Source of the DNA: Astropecten irregularis
Lineage: Eukaryota > Echinodermata > Asteroidea > Paxillosida > Astropectinidae
Length of the DNA stretch: 64,000 bases
Direction of reading: 5' to 3'
NCBI GenBank assembly: GCA_963971285.1
Contig: OZ020246.1
Coordinates: 11,639,217 to 11,703,216, forward strand
This document shows, piece after piece, positions 11,050 to 23,467 of this stretch (position 1 is its first letter; each line of letters begins with the position of its first letter). A program made the translations under genes and the position numbers. Below the pieces are notes generated by a model. That model had not been told where the DNA came from. It did not search any database and was given only the letters and a program-made list of their open reading frames with translations.

Positions 11050-14000
11050 GGCCATGAACATGACTTTGGAATTTGGAACTGCTCATACTTTCCTGTAGAG
11101 TACATCTGGGGCTACATTTCGTGCAAGTTTCAGCTCGATTGCCTCTGTATTGAGGGAGAAATTTCAAACTCTAACAGAAAAAAGTGTCTCATAGTCTAAG
11201 TGCAGTTTTTTTGCCCACTGCTCTGCCGTTTTGTCGCATAGCGTGTGGTGCTATACTTGGATTTTCGGCCATGAACATGACTTTGGAATTTGGCACAGTT
11301 CATACTTTCCTGTAGAGTACATCTGGGGCTACATTTTGTGCAAGTTTCAGCTCGATTGCCTCTGTATTGAGGGAGAAATTTCAAACTCTAACAGAAAAAA
11401 GTATCTCATAGTCTAAGTGCAGGGTTTTTTTTGCCGCGTGCTCTGCCGTTTTATCGCATAGCGTGTGGTGCTATACTTGGATTTTCGGCCATGAACATGA
11501 CTTTGGAATTTGGCACAGCTCATACTTTCCTGTAGAGTACATCTAGGGCTACATTTCGTGCAAGTTTCAGCTCGATTGCCTCAGTATTGAGGGAGAAATT
11601 TCAAACTCTAGCAGAAAAAAGTGTCTCATAGTCTAAGTGCAGTTTTTCTGCCGACTGCTCTGCCGTTTTGTCGCATAGCGTGTGGTGCTATACTTGGATT
11701 TTCGTCCATGAACATGACTTTGGAATTTGGCACAGCTCATACTTTCCTGAAGAGTACATGTGGGGCTACATTTCGTGCAAGTTTCAGCTCGATTGCCTAA
11801 GTATTGAGGGAGAAATTTCGAACTCTAGCAGAAAAAAGTGTCTCATAGTCTAAGTGCAGTTTTTCTGCCGACTGCTCTGCCGTTTTGTCGCATAGCGTGT
11901 GGTGCTATACTTGGATTTTCGGCCATGAACATGACTTTGGAATTTGGCACAGCTCATACTTTCCTGTAGAGTACATCTGGGGCTACATTTCGTGCAAGTT
12001 TCAGCTCGATTGCCTCTGTATTGAGGGAGAAATTTCAAACTCTAACAGAAAAAAGTATCTCATAGTCTAAGTGCAGGTTTTTTTTTGCCGCGTGCTCTGC
12101 CGTTTTATCGCATAGCGTGTGGTGCTATACTTGGATTTTCGTCCATGAACATGACTTTGGAATTTGGCACAGCTCATACTTTCCTGAAGAGTACATGTGG
12201 GGCTACATTTCGTGCAAGTTTCAGCTCGATTGCCTAAGTATTGAGGGAGAAATTTCGAACTCTAGCAGAAAAAAGTGTCTCATAGTCTAAGTGCAGTTTT
12301 TCTGCCGACTGCTCTGCCGTTTTGTCGCATAGCGTGTGGTGCTATACTTGGATTTTCGGCCATGAACATGACTTTGGAATTTGGCACAGCTCATACTTTG
12401 CTGTAGAGTACATCTGGGGCTACATTTCGTGCAAGTTTCAGCTCGATTACCTAAGTATTGAGGGAGAAATTTCAAACTCTAGCAGAAAAAGTGTCTCCTA
12501 GTCTAAGTGCAGTTTTTTTGCCGACTGCTCTGCCGTTTGTCGCATAGCGTGTGGTGCTATACTTGGATTTTCGGCCATGAACATGACTTTGGAATTTGGC
12601 ACTGCTCATACTTTCCTGTAGAGTACATCTGGGGCTACATTTCGTGCAAGTTTCAGCTCGATTGCCTCAGTATTGAGGGAGAAATTTCAAACTCTATCAG
12701 AAAAAAGTGTCTCTTAGTCTAAGTGCAGTTTTTTTGCCGCGTGCTCTGCCGTTTTGTCGCATAGCGTGTGGTGCTATACTTGGATTTTCGGCCATGAACA
12801 TGACTTTGGAATTTGGCACTGCTCATATTTTCCTGTAGAGTACATCTGGGGCTACATTTCGTGCAAGTTTCAGCTCGATTGCCTCAGTATTGAGGGATAA
12901 ATTTCAAACTCTAGCAGAAAAAAGTGTCTTCTATAGTCTAAGCGCAGATTTTTTACCGCCTGCTCTGCCGTTTGTCGCATAGCGTGTGGTGCTATACTTG
13001 GATTTTCGGCCATGAACATGACTTTGGAATTTGGCACAGCTCCTACTTTCCTGTAGAGAACATCTGGGGCTACATTTCGTGCAAGTTTCAGCTCGATTGG
13101 CTCAGTATTGAGTGGGAAATTTCAAACTCTAGCAGAAAAAAGTGTCTCCTAGTCTAAGCGCAGATTTTTTGCCGCCTGCTCTGCCGTTTGTCGCATAGCG
13201 TGTGGTGCTATACTTGGATTTTCGGCCATGAACATGACTTTGGAATTTGGCACAGCTCATACTTTTATTTACAGTACATCTGGGGCTACATTTCGTGCAA
13301 GTTTCAGCTCGATTGCCTCAGTATTGAGGGAGAAATTTCAAACTCTAGCAGAAAAAAGTGTCTCCTAGTCTAAGTGCAGTTTTTTTGCCGACTGCTCTGC
13401 CGTTTTGTCGCATAGCGTGTGGTGCTATACTTGGATTTTCGGCCATGAACATGACTTTGGAATTTGGCACAGCTCATACTTTCATTTAGAGTACATATGG
13501 GGCTACATTTCGTGCAAGTTTAAGCTCGATTGCCTCTGTATTGAGGGAGAAATTTCAAACTCTAACAGAAAAAAGTGTCTCATAGTCTAAGTGCAGGGGT
13601 TTTTTTTGCCGCGTGCTCTGCCGTTTTGTCGCATAGTGTGTGGTGCTATACTTGGATTTTCGGCCATGAACATGACTTTGGAATTTGGCACTGCTCATAC
13701 TTTCCTGTAGAGTACATCTGGGGCTACATTTCGTGCAAGTTTCAGCTCGATTGCCTCTGTATTGAGGGAGAAATTTCAAACTCTAACCGAAAAAAGTGTC
13801 TCATAGTCTAAGGGCAGGGTTTTATTTGCCGCGTGCTCTGCCGTTTTGTCGCATAGCGTGTGGTGCTATACTTGGATTTTCGGCCATGAACATGACTTTG
13901 GAATTTGGCACTGCTCATACTTTCCTGTAGAGTACATCTGGGGCTACATTTCGTGCAAGTTTCAGCTCGATTGCCTAAGTATTGAGGGAGAAATTTCAAA

Positions 14001-16047
14001 TTCTAGCAGAAAAAAGTGTCTCATAGTCTAAGTGCAGTTTTTCTGCCGCCTGCTCTGCCGTTTGTCGCATAGCGTGTGGTGCTATACTTGGATTTTCGGC
14101 CATGAACATGACTTTGGAATTTGGCACAGCTCCTACTTTCCTGTAGAGAACATCTGGGGCTACATTTCGTGCAAGTTTCAGCTCGATTGGCTCAGTATTG
14201 AGTGGGAAATTTCAAACTCTAGCAGAAAAAAGTGTCTCCTAGTCTAAGCGCAGATTTTTTGCCGCCTGCTCTGCCGTTTGTCGCATAGCGTGTGGTGCTA
14301 TACTTGGATTTTCGGCCATGAACATGACTTTGGAATTTGGCACAGCTCATACTTTTATTTACAGTACATCTGGGGCTACATTTCGTGCAAGTTTCAGCTC
14401 GATTGCCTCAGTATTGAGGGAGAAATTTCAAACTCTAGCAGAAAAAAGTGTCTCCTAGTCTAAGTGCAGTTTTTTTGCCGACTGCTCTGCCGTTTTGTCG
14501 CATAGCGTATGGTGCTATACTTGGATTTTCGGCCATGAACATGACTTTGGAATTTGGCACAGCTCATACTTTGCTGTAGAGTACATCTGGGGCTACATTT
14601 CGTGCAAGTTTCAGCTCGATTGCCTAAGTATTGAGGGAGAAATTTCAAACTCTAGCAGAAAAAAGTGTCTCCTAGTCTAAGCGCAGTTTTTTTGCTGCCT
14701 GCTCTGCCGTTTGTCGCATAGCGTGTGGTGCTATACTTGGATTTTCGGCCATGAACATGACTTTGGAATTTGGCATTGCTCATACTTTCCTGTAGAGTAC
14801 ATCTGGGGCTACATTTCGTGCAAGTTTCAGCTCGATTGCCTCAGTATTGAGGGAGAAGTTTCAAACTCTAGCAGAAAAAAGTGTCTCCTAGTCTAAGCGC
14901 AGTTTTTTTGCTGCCTGCTCTGCCGTTTTGTCGCATAGCGTGTGGTGCTATACTTGGATTTTCGGCCATGAACATGACTTTGGAATTTGGCATTGCTCAT
15001 ACTTTCCTGTAGAGTACATCTGGGGCTACATTTCGTGCAAGTTTCAGCTCGATTGCCTCAGTATTGAGGGAGAAATTTCAAACTCTAGCAGAAAAAAGTG
15101 TCTCATAGTCTAAGTGCAGTTTTTCTGCCGACTGCTCTGCCGTTTTGTCGCATAGCGTGTGGTGCTATACTTGGATTTTCGGCCATGAACATGACTTTGG
15201 AATTTGGCACTGCTCATACTTTCCTGTAGGGTACATCTGTGGCTACATTTCGTGCAAGTTTCAGCTCGATTGCCTCAGTATTGAGGGAGAAATTTCAAAC
15301 TCTAGCAGAAAAAAGTGTCTCATAGTCTAAGTGCAGTTTTTCTGCCGACTGCTCTGCCGTTTTGTCGCATAGCGTGTGGTGCTATACTTGGATTTTCGGC
15401 CATGAACATGACTTTGGAATTTGGCACTGCTCATACTTTCCTGTAGAGTACATCTGGGGCTACATTTCGTGCAAGTTTCAGCTCGATTGCCTCAGTATTG
15501 AGGGAGAAATTTCAAACTCTAGCAGAAAAAAGTGTCTCCTAGTCTAAGCGCAGTTTTTTTGCCGCCTGCTCTGCCGTTTGTCGCATAGCGTATGGTGCTA
15601 TACTTGGATTTTCGGCCATGAACATGACTTTGGAATTTGGCATTGCTCATACTTTCCTGTAGAGTACATCTGGGGCTACATTTCGTGCAAGTTTCAGCTC
15701 GATTGCCTAAGTATTGAGGGAGAAATTTCAAACTCTAGCAGAAAAAAGTGTCTCATAGTCTAAGTGCAGTTTTTCTGCCGACTGCTCTGCCGTTTTGTGG
15801 CATAGCGTGTGGTGCTATACTTGGATTTTCGGCCATGAACATGACTTTGGAATTTGGCAGTGCTCATACTTTCCTGTAGAGTACATCTGGGGCTACATTT
15901 CGTGCAAGTTTCAGCTCGATTGCCTCAGTATTGAGGGAGAAATTTCAAACTCTAGCAGAAAAAAGTGTCTCTTAGTCTAAGTGCAGTTTTTTTGCCCACT
16001 GCTCTGCCGTTTTGTCGCATAGCGTGTGGTGCTATACTTGGATTTTC

Positions 16048-16259
16048 GGCCATGAACTTTGGAATTTGGCACTGCTCATACTATCCTGTAGAGTACATCT
16101 GGGGCTACATTTCGTGCAAGTTTCAGCTCGATTGCCTAAGTATTGAGGGAGAAATTTCAAACTCTAGCAGAAAAAAGTGTCTCATAGTCTAAGTGCAGTT
16201 TTTCTGCCGACTGCTCTGCCGTTTTGTGGCATAGCGTGTGGTGCTATACTTGGATTTTC
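16048..16259 (+). repeat. Monomer with 5-bp deletion (GAACTTTGG), higher-order-repeat marker
   Basis: GAACATGACTTTGG has become GAACTTTGG, removing 5 bp between two AC dinucleotides and making a 212-bp monomer, the shortest seen. The same deletion is present at the matching place in the other copies of the 23-monomer repeat (junctions near 21,056, 26,485 and 34,742). The otherwise equivalent monomer near 40.6 kb is intact. The deletion is therefore a clean marker of copy descent. Confidence 0.92.
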
Positions 16260-16476
16260 GGCCATGAACATGACTTTGGAATTTGGCAGTGCTCATACTT
16301 TCCTGTAGAGTACATCTGGGGCTACATTTCGTGCAAGTTTCAGCTCGATTGCCTCAGTATTGAGGGAGAAATTTCAAACTCTAGCAGAAAAAAGTGTCTC
16401 TTAGTCTAAGTGCAGTTTTTTTGCCCACTGCTCTGCCGTTTTGTCGCATAGCGTGTGGTGCTATACTTGGATTTTT
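16260..16476 (+). repeat. Monomer class with T7-GCCCACTG and GCAGTGCTC (example)
   Basis: Markers are GTGGCATAG in place of GTCGCATAG just upstream, GCAGTGCTC at phase 27-35, CTCTTAG in place of CTCATAG, and T7-GCCCACTGCTC in place of GCCGACTGCTC. It is followed by a monomer with ATTTTTGGCC (a C-to-T change at the ATTTTCGGCC CpG) and CACAGTTCATAC. This run of markers recurs at 21.2, 26.7, 34.9 and 40.8 kb, and identifies that part of the 23-monomer repeat. Confidence 0.82.
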
Positions 16477-18265
16477 GGCCATGAACATGACTTTGGAATT
16501 TGGCACAGTTCATACTTTCCTGTAGAGTACATCTGGGGCTACATTTCGTGCAAGTTTCAGCTCGATTGCCTCTGTATTGAGGGAGAAATTTCAAACTCTA
16601 ACAGAAAAAAGTATCTCATAGTCTAAGTGCAGGGATTTTTTTGCCGCGTGCTCTGCCGTTTTATCGCATAGCGTGTGGTGCTATACTTGGATTTTCGGCC
16701 ATGAACATGACTTTGGAATTTGGCACTGCTCATACTTTCCTGTAGAGTACATCTGGGGCTACATTTCGTGCAAGTTTCAGCTCGATTGCCTCTGTATTGA
16801 GGGAGAAATTTCAAACTCTAACAGAAAAAAGTGTCTCATAGTCTAAGTGCAGGGTTTTTTTTGCCGCGTGCTCTGCCGTTTTGTGGCATAGCGTGTGGTG
16901 CTATACTTGGATTTTCGGCCATGAACATGACTTTGGAATTTGGCACAGCTCATACTTTCCTGTAGAGTACATCTGGGGCTACATTTCGTGCAAGTTTCAG
17001 CTCGATTGCCTCTGTATTGAGGGAGAAATTTCAAACTCTAACAGAAAAAAGTATCTCATAGTCTAAGTGCAGGTTTTTTTTTGCCGCGTGCTCTGCCGTT
17101 TTATCGCATAGCGTGTGGTGCTATACTTGGATTTTCGTCCATGAACATGACTTTGGAATTTGGCACAGCTCATACTTTCCTGAAGAGTACATGTGGGGCT
17201 ACATTTCGTGCAAGTTTCAGCTCGATTGCCTAAGTATTGAGGGAGAAATTTCGAACTCTAGCAGAAAAAAGTGTCTCATAGTCTAAGTGCAGTTTTTCTG
17301 CCGACTGCTCTGCCGTTTTGTCGCATAGCGTGTGGTGCTATACTTGGATTTTCGGCCATGAACATGACTTTGGAATTTGGCACAGCTCATACTTTGCTGT
17401 AGAGTACATCTGGGGCTACATTTCGTGCAAGTTTCAGCTCGATTACCTAAGTATTGAGGGAGAAATTTCAAACTCTAGCAGAAAAAGTGTCTCCTAGTCT
17501 AAGTGCAGTTTTTTTGCCGACTGCTCTGCCGTTTGTCGCATAGCGTGTGGTGCTATACTTGGATTTTCGGCCATGAACATGACTTTGGAATTTGGCACTG
17601 CTCATACTTTCCTGTAGAGTACATCTGGGGCTACATTTCGTGCAAGTTTCAGCTCGATTGCCTCAGTATTGAGGGAGAAATTTCAAACTCTATCAGAAAA
17701 AAGTGTCTCTTAGTCTAAGTGCAGTTTTTTTGCCGCGTGCTCTGCCGTTTTGTCGCATAGCGTGTGGTGCTATACTTGGATTTTCGGCCATGAACATGAC
17801 TTTGGAATTTGGCACTGCTCATACTTTCCTGTAGAGTACATCTGGGGCTACATTTCGTGCAAGTTTCAGCTCGATTGCCTCAGTATTGAGAGAGAAATTT
17901 CAAACTCTAGCAGAAAAAAGTGTCTCTTAGTCTAAGTGCAGTTTTTTTGCCCACTGCTCTGCCGTTTTGTCGCATAGCGTGTGGTGCTATACTTGGATTT
18001 TCGGCCATGAACATGACTTTGGAATTTGGCACAGTTCATACTTTCCTGTAGAGTACATCTGGGGCTACATTTCGTGCAAGTTTCAGCTCGATTGCCTCTG
18101 TATTGAGGGAGAAATTTCAAACTCTAACAGAAAAAAGTATCTCATAGTCTAAGTGCAGGGTTTTTTTTGCCGCGTGCTCTGCCGTTTTATCGCATAGCGT
18201 GTGGTGCTATACTTGGATTTTCGTCCATGAACATGACTTTGGAATTTGGCACAGCTCATACTTTC

Positions 18266-21200
18266 ATTTACAGTACATCTGGGGCTACATTTCGTGCAAG
18301 TTTCAGCTCGATTGCCTCAGTATTGAGGGAGAAATTTCAAACTCTAGCAGAAAAAAGTGTCTCCTAGTCTAAGTGCAGTTTTTTTGCCGACTGCTCTGCC
18401 GTTTTGTCGCATAGCGTGTGGTGCTATACTTGGATTTTCGGCCATGAACATGACTTTGGAATTTGGCACAGCTCATACTTTCATTTAGAGTACATATGGG
18501 GCTACATTTCGTGCAAGTTTAAGCTCGATTGCCTCTGTATTGAGGGAGAAATTTCAAACTCTAACAGAAAAAAGTGTCTCATAGTCTAAGTGCAGGGGTT
18601 TTTTTTGCCGCGTGCTCTGCCGTTTTGTCGCATAGTGTGTGGTGCTATACTTGGATTTTCGGCCATGAACATGACTTTGGAATTTGGCACTGCTCATACT
18701 TTCCTGTAGAGTACATCTGGGGCTACATTTCGTGCAAGTTTCAGCTCGATTGCCTCTGTATTGAGGGAGAAATTTCAAACTCTAACCGAAAAAAGTGTCT
18801 CATAGTCTAAGGGCAGGGTTTTATTTGCCGCGTGCTCTGCCGTTTTGTCGCATAGCGTGTGGTGCTATACTTGGATTTTCGGCCATGAACATGACTTTGG
18901 AATTTGGCACTGCTCATACTTTCCTGTAGAGTACATCTGGGGCTACATTTCGTGCAAGTTTCAGCTCGATTGCCTAAGTATTGAGGGAGAAATTTCAAAT
19001 TCTAGCAGAAAAAAGTGTCTCATAGTCTAAGTGCAGTTTTTCTGCCGCCTGCTCTGCCGTTTGTCGCATAGCGTGTGGTGCTATACTTGGATTTTCGGCC
19101 ATGAACATGACTTTGGAATTTGGCACAGCTCCTACTTTCCTGTAGAGAACATCTGGGGCTACATTTCGTGCAAGTTTCAGCTCGATTGGCTCAGTATTGA
19201 GTGGGAAATTTCAAACTCTAGCAGAAAAAAGTGTCTCCTAGTCTAAGCGCAGATTTTTTGCCGCCTGCTCTGCCGTTTGTCGCATAGCGTGTGGTGCTAT
19301 ACTTGGATTTTCGGCCATGAACATGACTTTGGAATTTGGCACAGCTCATACTTTTATTTACAGTACATCTGGGGCTACATTTCGTGCAAGTTTCAGCTCG
19401 ATTGCCTCAGTATTGAGGGAGAAATTTCAAACTCTAGCAGAAAAAAGTGTCTCCTAGTCTAAGTGCAGTTTTTTTGCCGACTGCTCTGCCGTTTTGTCGC
19501 ATAGCGTATGGTGCTATACTTGGATTTTCGGCCATGAACATGACTTTGGAATTTGGCACAGCTCATACTTTGCTGTAGAGTACATCTGGGGCTACATTTC
19601 GTGCAAGTTTCAGCTCGATTGCCTAAGTATTGAGGGAGAAATTTCAAACTCTAGCAGAAAAAAGTGTCTCCTAGTCTAAGCGCAGTTTTTTTGCTGCCTG
19701 CTCTGCCGTTTGTCGCATAGCGTGTGGTGCTATACTTGGATTTTCGGCCATGAACATGACTTTGGAATTTGGCATTGCTCATACTTTCCTGTAGAGTACA
19801 TCTGGGGCTACATTTCGTGCAAGTTTCAGCTCGATTGCCTCAGTATTGAGGGAGAAGTTTCAAACTCTAGCAGAAAAAAGTGTCTCCTAGTCTAAGCGCA
19901 GTTTTTTTGCTGCCTGCTCTGCCGTTTTGTCGCATAGCGTGTGGTGCTATACTTGGATTTTCGGCCATGAACATGACTTTGGAATTTGGCATTGCTCATA
20001 CTTTCCTGTAGAGTACATCTGGGGCTACATTTCGTGCAAGTTTCAGCTCGATTGCCTCAGTATTGAGGGAGAAATTTCAAACTCTAGCAGAAAAAAGTGT
20101 CTCATAGTCTAAGTGCAGTTTTTCTGCCGACTGCTCTGCCGTTTTGTCGCATAGCGTGTGGTGCTATACTTGGATTTTCGGCCATGAACATGACTTTGGA
20201 ATTTGGCACTGCTCATACTTTCCTGTAGGGTACATCTGTGGCTACATTTCGTGCAAGTTTCAGCTCGATTGCCTCAGTATTGAGGGAGAAATTTCAAACT
20301 CTAGCAGAAAAAAGTGTCTCATAGTCTAAGTGCAGTTTTTCTGCCGACTGCTCTGCCGTTTTGTCGCATAGCGTGTGGTGCTATACTTGGATTTTCGGCC
20401 ATGAACATGACTTTGGAATTTGGCACTGCTCATACTTTCCTGTAGAGTACATCTGGGGCTACATTTCGTGCAAGTTTCAGCTCGATTGCCTCAGTATTGA
20501 GGGAGAAATTTCAAACTCTAGCAGAAAAAAGTGTCTCCTAGTCTAAGCGCAGTTTTTTTGCCGCCTGCTCTGCCGTTTGTCGCATAGCGTATGGTGCTAT
20601 ACTTGGATTTTCGGCCATGAACATGACTTTGGAATTTGGCATTGCTCATACTTTCCTGTAGAGTACATCTGGGGCTACATTTCGTGCAAGTTTCAGCTCG
20701 ATTGCCTAAGTATTGAGGGAGAAATTTCAAACTCTAGCAGAAAAAAGTGTCTCATAGTCTAAGTGCAGTTTTTCTGCCGACTGCTCTGCCGTTTTGTGGC
20801 ATAGCGTGTGGTGCTATACTTGGATTTTCGGCCATGAACATGACTTTGGAATTTGGCAGTGCTCATACTTTCCTGTAGAGTACATCTGGGGCTACATTTC
20901 GTGCAAGTTTCAGCTCGATTGCCTCAGTATTGAGGGAGAAATTTCAAACTCTAGCAGAAAAAAGTGTCTCTTAGTCTAAGTGCAGTTTTTTTGCCCACTG
21001 CTCTGCCGTTTTGTCGCATAGCGTGTGGTGCTATACTTGGATTTTCGGCCATGAACTTTGGAATTTGGCACTGCTCATACTATCCTGTAGAGTACATCTG
21101 GGGCTACATTTCGTGCAAGTTTCAGCTCGATTGCCTAAGTATTGAGGGAGAAATTTCAAACTCTAGCAGAAAAAAGTGTCTCATAGTCTAAGTGCAGTTT

Positions 21201-23264
21201 TTCTGCCGACTGCTCTGCCGTTTTGTGGCATAGCGTGTGGTGCTATACTTGGATTTTCGGCCATGAACATGACTTTGGAATTTGGCAGTGCTCATACTTT
21301 CCTGTAGAGTACATCTGGGGCTACATTTCGTGCAAGTTTCAGCTCGATTGCCTCAGTATTGAGGGAGAAATTTCAAACTCTAGCAGAAAAAAGTGTCTCT
21401 TAGTCTAAGTGCAGTTTTTTTGCCCACTGCTCTGCCGTTTTGTCGCATAGCGTGTGGTGCTATACTTGGATTTTTGGCCATGAACATGACTTTGGAATTT
21501 GGCACAGTTCATACTTTCCTGTAGAGTACATCTGGGGCTACATTTCGTGCAAGTTTCAGCTCGATTGCCTCTGTATTGAGGGAGAAATTTCAAACTCTAA
21601 CAGAAAAAAGTATCTCATAGTCTAAGTGCAGGGATTTTTTTGCCGCGTGCTCTGCCGTTTTATCGCATAGCGTGTGGTGCTATACTTGGATTTTCGGCCA
21701 TGAACATGACTTTGGAATTTGGCACTGCTCATACTTTCCTGTAGAGTACATCTGGGGCTACATTTCGTGCAAGTTTCAGCTCGATTGCCTCTGTATTGAG
21801 GGAGAAATTTCAAACTCTAACAGAAAAAAGTGTCTCATAGTCTAAGTGCAGGGTTTTTTTTGCCGCGTGCTCTGCCGTTTTGTGGCATAGCGTGTGGTGC
21901 TATACTTGGATTTTCGGCCATGAACATGACTTTGGAATTTGGCACAGCTCATACTTTCCTGTAGAGTACATCTGGGGCTACATTTCGTGCAAGTTTCAGC
22001 TCGATTGCCTCTGTATTGAGGGAGAAATTTCAAACTCTAACAGAAAAAAGTATCTCATAGTCTAAGTGCAGGTTTTTTTTTGCCGCGTGCTCTGCCGTTT
22101 TATCGCATAGCGTGTGGTGCTATACTTGGATTTTCGTCCATGAACATGACTTTGGAATTTGGCACAGCTCATACTTTCCTGAAGAGTACATGTGGGGCTA
22201 CATTTCGTGCAAGTTTCAGCTCGATTGCCTAAGTATTGAGGGAGAAATTTCGAACTCTAGCAGAAAAAAGTGTCTCATAGTCTAAGTGCAGTTTTTCTGC
22301 CGACTGCTCTGCCGTTTTGTCGCATAGCGTGTGGTGCTATACTTGGATTTTCGGCCATGAACATGACTTTGGAATTTGGCACAGCTCATACTTTGCTGTA
22401 GAGTACATCTGGGGCTACATTTCGTGCAAGTTTCAGCTCGATTACCTAAGTATTGAGGGAGAAATTTCAAACTCTAGCAGAAAAAGTGTCTCCTAGTCTA
22501 AGTGCAGTTTTTTTGCCGACTGCTCTGCCGTTTGTCGCATAGCGTGTGGTGCTATACTTGGATTTTCGGCCATGAACATGACTTTGGAATTTGGCACTGC
22601 TCATACTTTCCTGTAGAGTACATCTGGGGCTACATTTCGTGCAAGTTTCAGCTCGATTGCCTCAGTATTGAGGGAGAAATTTCAAACTCTATCAGAAAAA
22701 AGTGTCTCTTAGTCTAAGTGCAGTTTTTTTGCCGCGTGCTCTGCCGTTTTGTCGCATAGCGTGTGGTGCTATACTTGGATTTTCGGCCATGAACATGACT
22801 TTGGAATTTGGCACTGCTCATACTTTCCTGTAGAGTACATCTGGGGCTACATTTCGTGCAAGTTTCAGCTCGATTGCCTCAGTATTGAGAGAGAAATTTC
22901 AAACTCTAGCAGAAAAAAGTGTCTCTTAGTCTAAGTGCAGTTTTTTTGCCCACTGCTCTGCCGTTTTGTCGCATAGCGTGTGGTGCTATACTTGGATTTT
23001 CGGCCATGAACATGACTTTGGAATTTGGCACAGTTCATACTTTCCTGTAGAGTACATCTGGGGCTACATTTCGTGCAAGTTTCAGCTCGATTGCCTCTGT
23101 ATTGAGGGAGAAATTTCAAACTCTAACAGAAAAAAGTATCTCATAGTCTAAGTGCAGGGTTTTTTTTGCCGCGTGCTCTGCCGTTTTATCGCATAGCGTG
23201 TGGTGCTATACTTGGATTTTCGTCCATGAACATGACTTTGGAATTTGGCACAGCTCATACTTTC
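18266..23264. repeat. 23-monomer higher-order repeat (4999 bp), copy 2
   Basis: Tandem second copy, carrying the same marker succession as copy 1. The match to copy 1 runs slightly past the unit, to 23,467. There the sequence switches from GGCACAGCTC to GGCATAGCTC and follows the 6.3-kb block instead. I saw no base difference between copies 1 and 2. That means either a very recent duplication or efficient homogenisation, or an assembly effect that long reads could exclude. Confidence 0.92.
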
Positions 23265-23467
23265 ATTTACAGTACATCTGGGGCTACATTTCGTGCAAGT
23301 TTCAGCTCGATTGCCTCAGTATTGAGGGAGAAATTTCAAACTCTAGCAGAAAAAAGTGTCTCCTAGTCTAAGTGCAGTTTTTTTGCCGACTGCTCTGCCG
23401 TTTTGTCGCATAGCGTGTGGTGCTATACTTGGATTTTCGGCCATGAACATGACTTTGGAATTTGGCA

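Larger units (their letters stand above)
8915..11702. repeat. Segment duplicated 26,506 bp downstream, copy 1
   Basis: About 2.79 kb (13 monomers) matches 35,421-38,208 at a constant offset of 26,506 bp. Shared rare states include TTTTATCGCAT, ATTTTGGGCC, GCCATTAAC near 10,185, GTGGCATAGCGTGTGATGC near 10,580, CTCACAG near 10,971 and CATCTAGGGC near 11,543. The two differences I saw are 9783 (C here, T in the other copy) and CATGAACATG here against CATGTACATG near 35,823. Confidence 0.88.
13267..18265. repeat. 23-monomer higher-order repeat (4999 bp), copy 1
   Basis: This is the first of two adjacent copies. The match 13,267-18,468 to 18,266-23,467 runs about 5.2 kb at a constant 4999-bp offset. 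Every open-frame translation on both strands that I compared is the same in both copies, and spot checks of individual lines found no difference. The internal order includes the CAGGGG-T8/CTAACCG pair, the A-T6 class, a TTTATTTACAG monomer, GCATTGCTC monomers with T7-GCTGCCTG, a GTAGGGTACATCTGTGG monomer, the 5-bp deletion monomer, and CTGAAGAGTACATG monomers. The left limit is a T/C difference at 13,266/18,265. Confidence 0.92.
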
